From positions 1 to 6,124 of the forward strand of contig CANJXW010000036.1 of NCBI GenBank assembly GCA_947478965.1: 6,124 nucleotides of DNA, given 5' to 3'. Shown piece by piece: positions 5,664 to 6,124 of this stretch. Below the pieces are notes generated by a model that was not told where the DNA came from, ran no database searches, and saw nothing but the letters and a program-made list of their open reading frames with translations. Numbering within the stretch: the stretch's first letter is position 1; every line of letters starts with the position of its first letter. The DNA is from Candidatus Nanopelagicaceae bacterium (GTDB lineage Bacteria; Actinomycetota; Actinomycetes; Nanopelagicales; Nanopelagicaceae). The translations under genes and the position numbers were made by a program.

Positions 5664-6124
5664 ATGATCCGCAGAAAGCTCATCCGTTTTGGCATCTTCT
5701 TGGCCGGCTTCGGCTTTATCGCTGCCTCAACCCTCTTTGCTTTCGCTTGGTTCTCGGTCTCGATCCCTGATGCTAACGCCTATGTAAATAGCCAATCCAC
5801 GATTATTCAGTATTCCAATGGCGTAGAAATCGGTCGCATCGGAACACAGAACCGACAAATTCTGCCGCTATCTAAAATTCCACTCAATCTTCGCAACGCA
5901 GTACTTGCAGCTGAAGATAGAAACTTTTACTCAAATAGAGCATTTAGTATTACCGGTATTGCGCGTGCGCTCATCAATAACCTTAAATCTGGAACTCTCA
6001 ACGGTGAAGGTGGATCGACAATCACCCAGCAGTATGCAAAGACTGCATTCTTATCTCCAAGTCGAACGATTCAGCGCAAGATAAAAGAACTTGTTATTTC
6101 GATTAAGTTAGAGAATTCGCTCTC
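5664..6124 (+). CDS. Class A penicillin-binding protein (GT51 transglycosylase), N-terminal part, cut by the window edge
   Basis: Hand translation from ATG 5664 stays open for 153 codons to the right edge. Class A PBPs polymerise lipid II into glycan strands with an N-terminal GT51 domain and cross-link them with a C-terminal transpeptidase domain. Seen here are a basic start (MIRRKLIR), a membrane anchor at about 8-32, then the GT51 motifs: AAEDRNFYS (82-90) with catalytic glutamate E84, GGSTITQQYAK (116-126), and RKIKELVISIKLE (138-150). In motif 1, where many class A PBPs read EDxxFxxHxG, this protein has N91 and A93; Asn in place of His is familiar in actinobacteria, while Ala for Gly is less usual. 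The cytoplasmic N-terminal part is very short, without the long proline-rich extension seen in some actinobacterial PonA. It is probably co-transcribed with the DUF5318 gene nine bases upstream. There is no clear Shine-Dalgarno. Because the transpeptidase domain is outside the window, a monofunctional transglycosylase cannot be excluded. Confidence 0.92.
   Translation, partial: MIRRKLIRFGIFLAGFGFIAASTLFAFAWFSVSIPDANAYVNSQSTIIQYSNGVEIGRIGTQNRQILPLSKIPLNLRNAVLAAEDRNFYSNRAFSITGIARALINNLKSGTLNGEGGSTITQQYAKTAFLSPSRTIQRKIKELVISIKLENSL

Noticed and set aside
1..6124. Search for a mobile element, defence system, toxin-antitoxin pair, CRISPR array, tRNA or riboswitch
   Set aside because: Almost every base is covered by housekeeping-type genes, the gaps are at most 48 bases, and no direct repeats, terminal inverted repeats or tRNA-like foldings were seen.

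Overview
The window looks like part of a chromosome from a small-genome, moderate-GC actinobacterium. A freshwater or marine 'acI'/Nanopelagicales-type lineage is my best guess. The reasons are the gene set and order (MurJ, a DUF6049 protein, a MutT4-like Nudix protein, an HD-domain CCA-adding enzyme, a DUF5318 protein, a class A PBP), which is characteristically actinobacterial, together with base composition that is near balanced by eye, very tight packing, mostly overlapping genes and an unusually short DUF6049 protein. The lineage is inference; the gene families are read directly from the translations.

Layout, left to right. Positions 1-743 (minus) hold the N-terminal 247 codons of the lipid II flippase MurJ, cut by the window edge. 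Positions 733-1842 (minus) are a secreted, membrane-anchored DUF6049 protein, and 1839-2456 (minus) a Nudix hydrolase. These three form one leftward operon, Nudix > DUF6049 > murJ, joined by a 4-base ATGA overlap and an 11-base overlap. A 32-base gap (2457-2488) separates the operon from the divergent CCA tRNA nucleotidyltransferase gene (2489-3919, plus). That gene runs tail to tail into an MFS transporter (3912-5192, minus) with an 8-base overlap holding both stop codons. A 48-base divergent gap (5193-5240) is followed by a DUF5318 zinc-ribbon-like protein (5241-5654, plus). Nine bases later a class A penicillin-binding protein begins (5664 to the right edge, plus), seen through most of its glycosyltransferase active-site region.

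Functionally, the window combines peptidoglycan precursor export (MurJ with its DUF6049 neighbour) and polymerisation (class A PBP) with tRNA 3'-end maturation (CCA enzyme) and nucleotide clean-up or signalling (Nudix). The same families occur near the chromosome origin in other actinobacteria. In Mycobacterium tuberculosis, from memory, they lie as Rv3907c-Rv3910 on one side of oriC and Rv0049-Rv0050 on the other.

There are no RNA genes, insertion sequences, CRISPR arrays, prophage genes or gaps over 300 bases. I see no convincing new system. The points most worth a second look are the shortened DUF6049 protein, the basic N-terminal tail of the Nudix protein, the missing Shine-Dalgarno sequences at several starts (possible leaderless transcripts), and small inverted repeats near the DUF5318-PBP pair.
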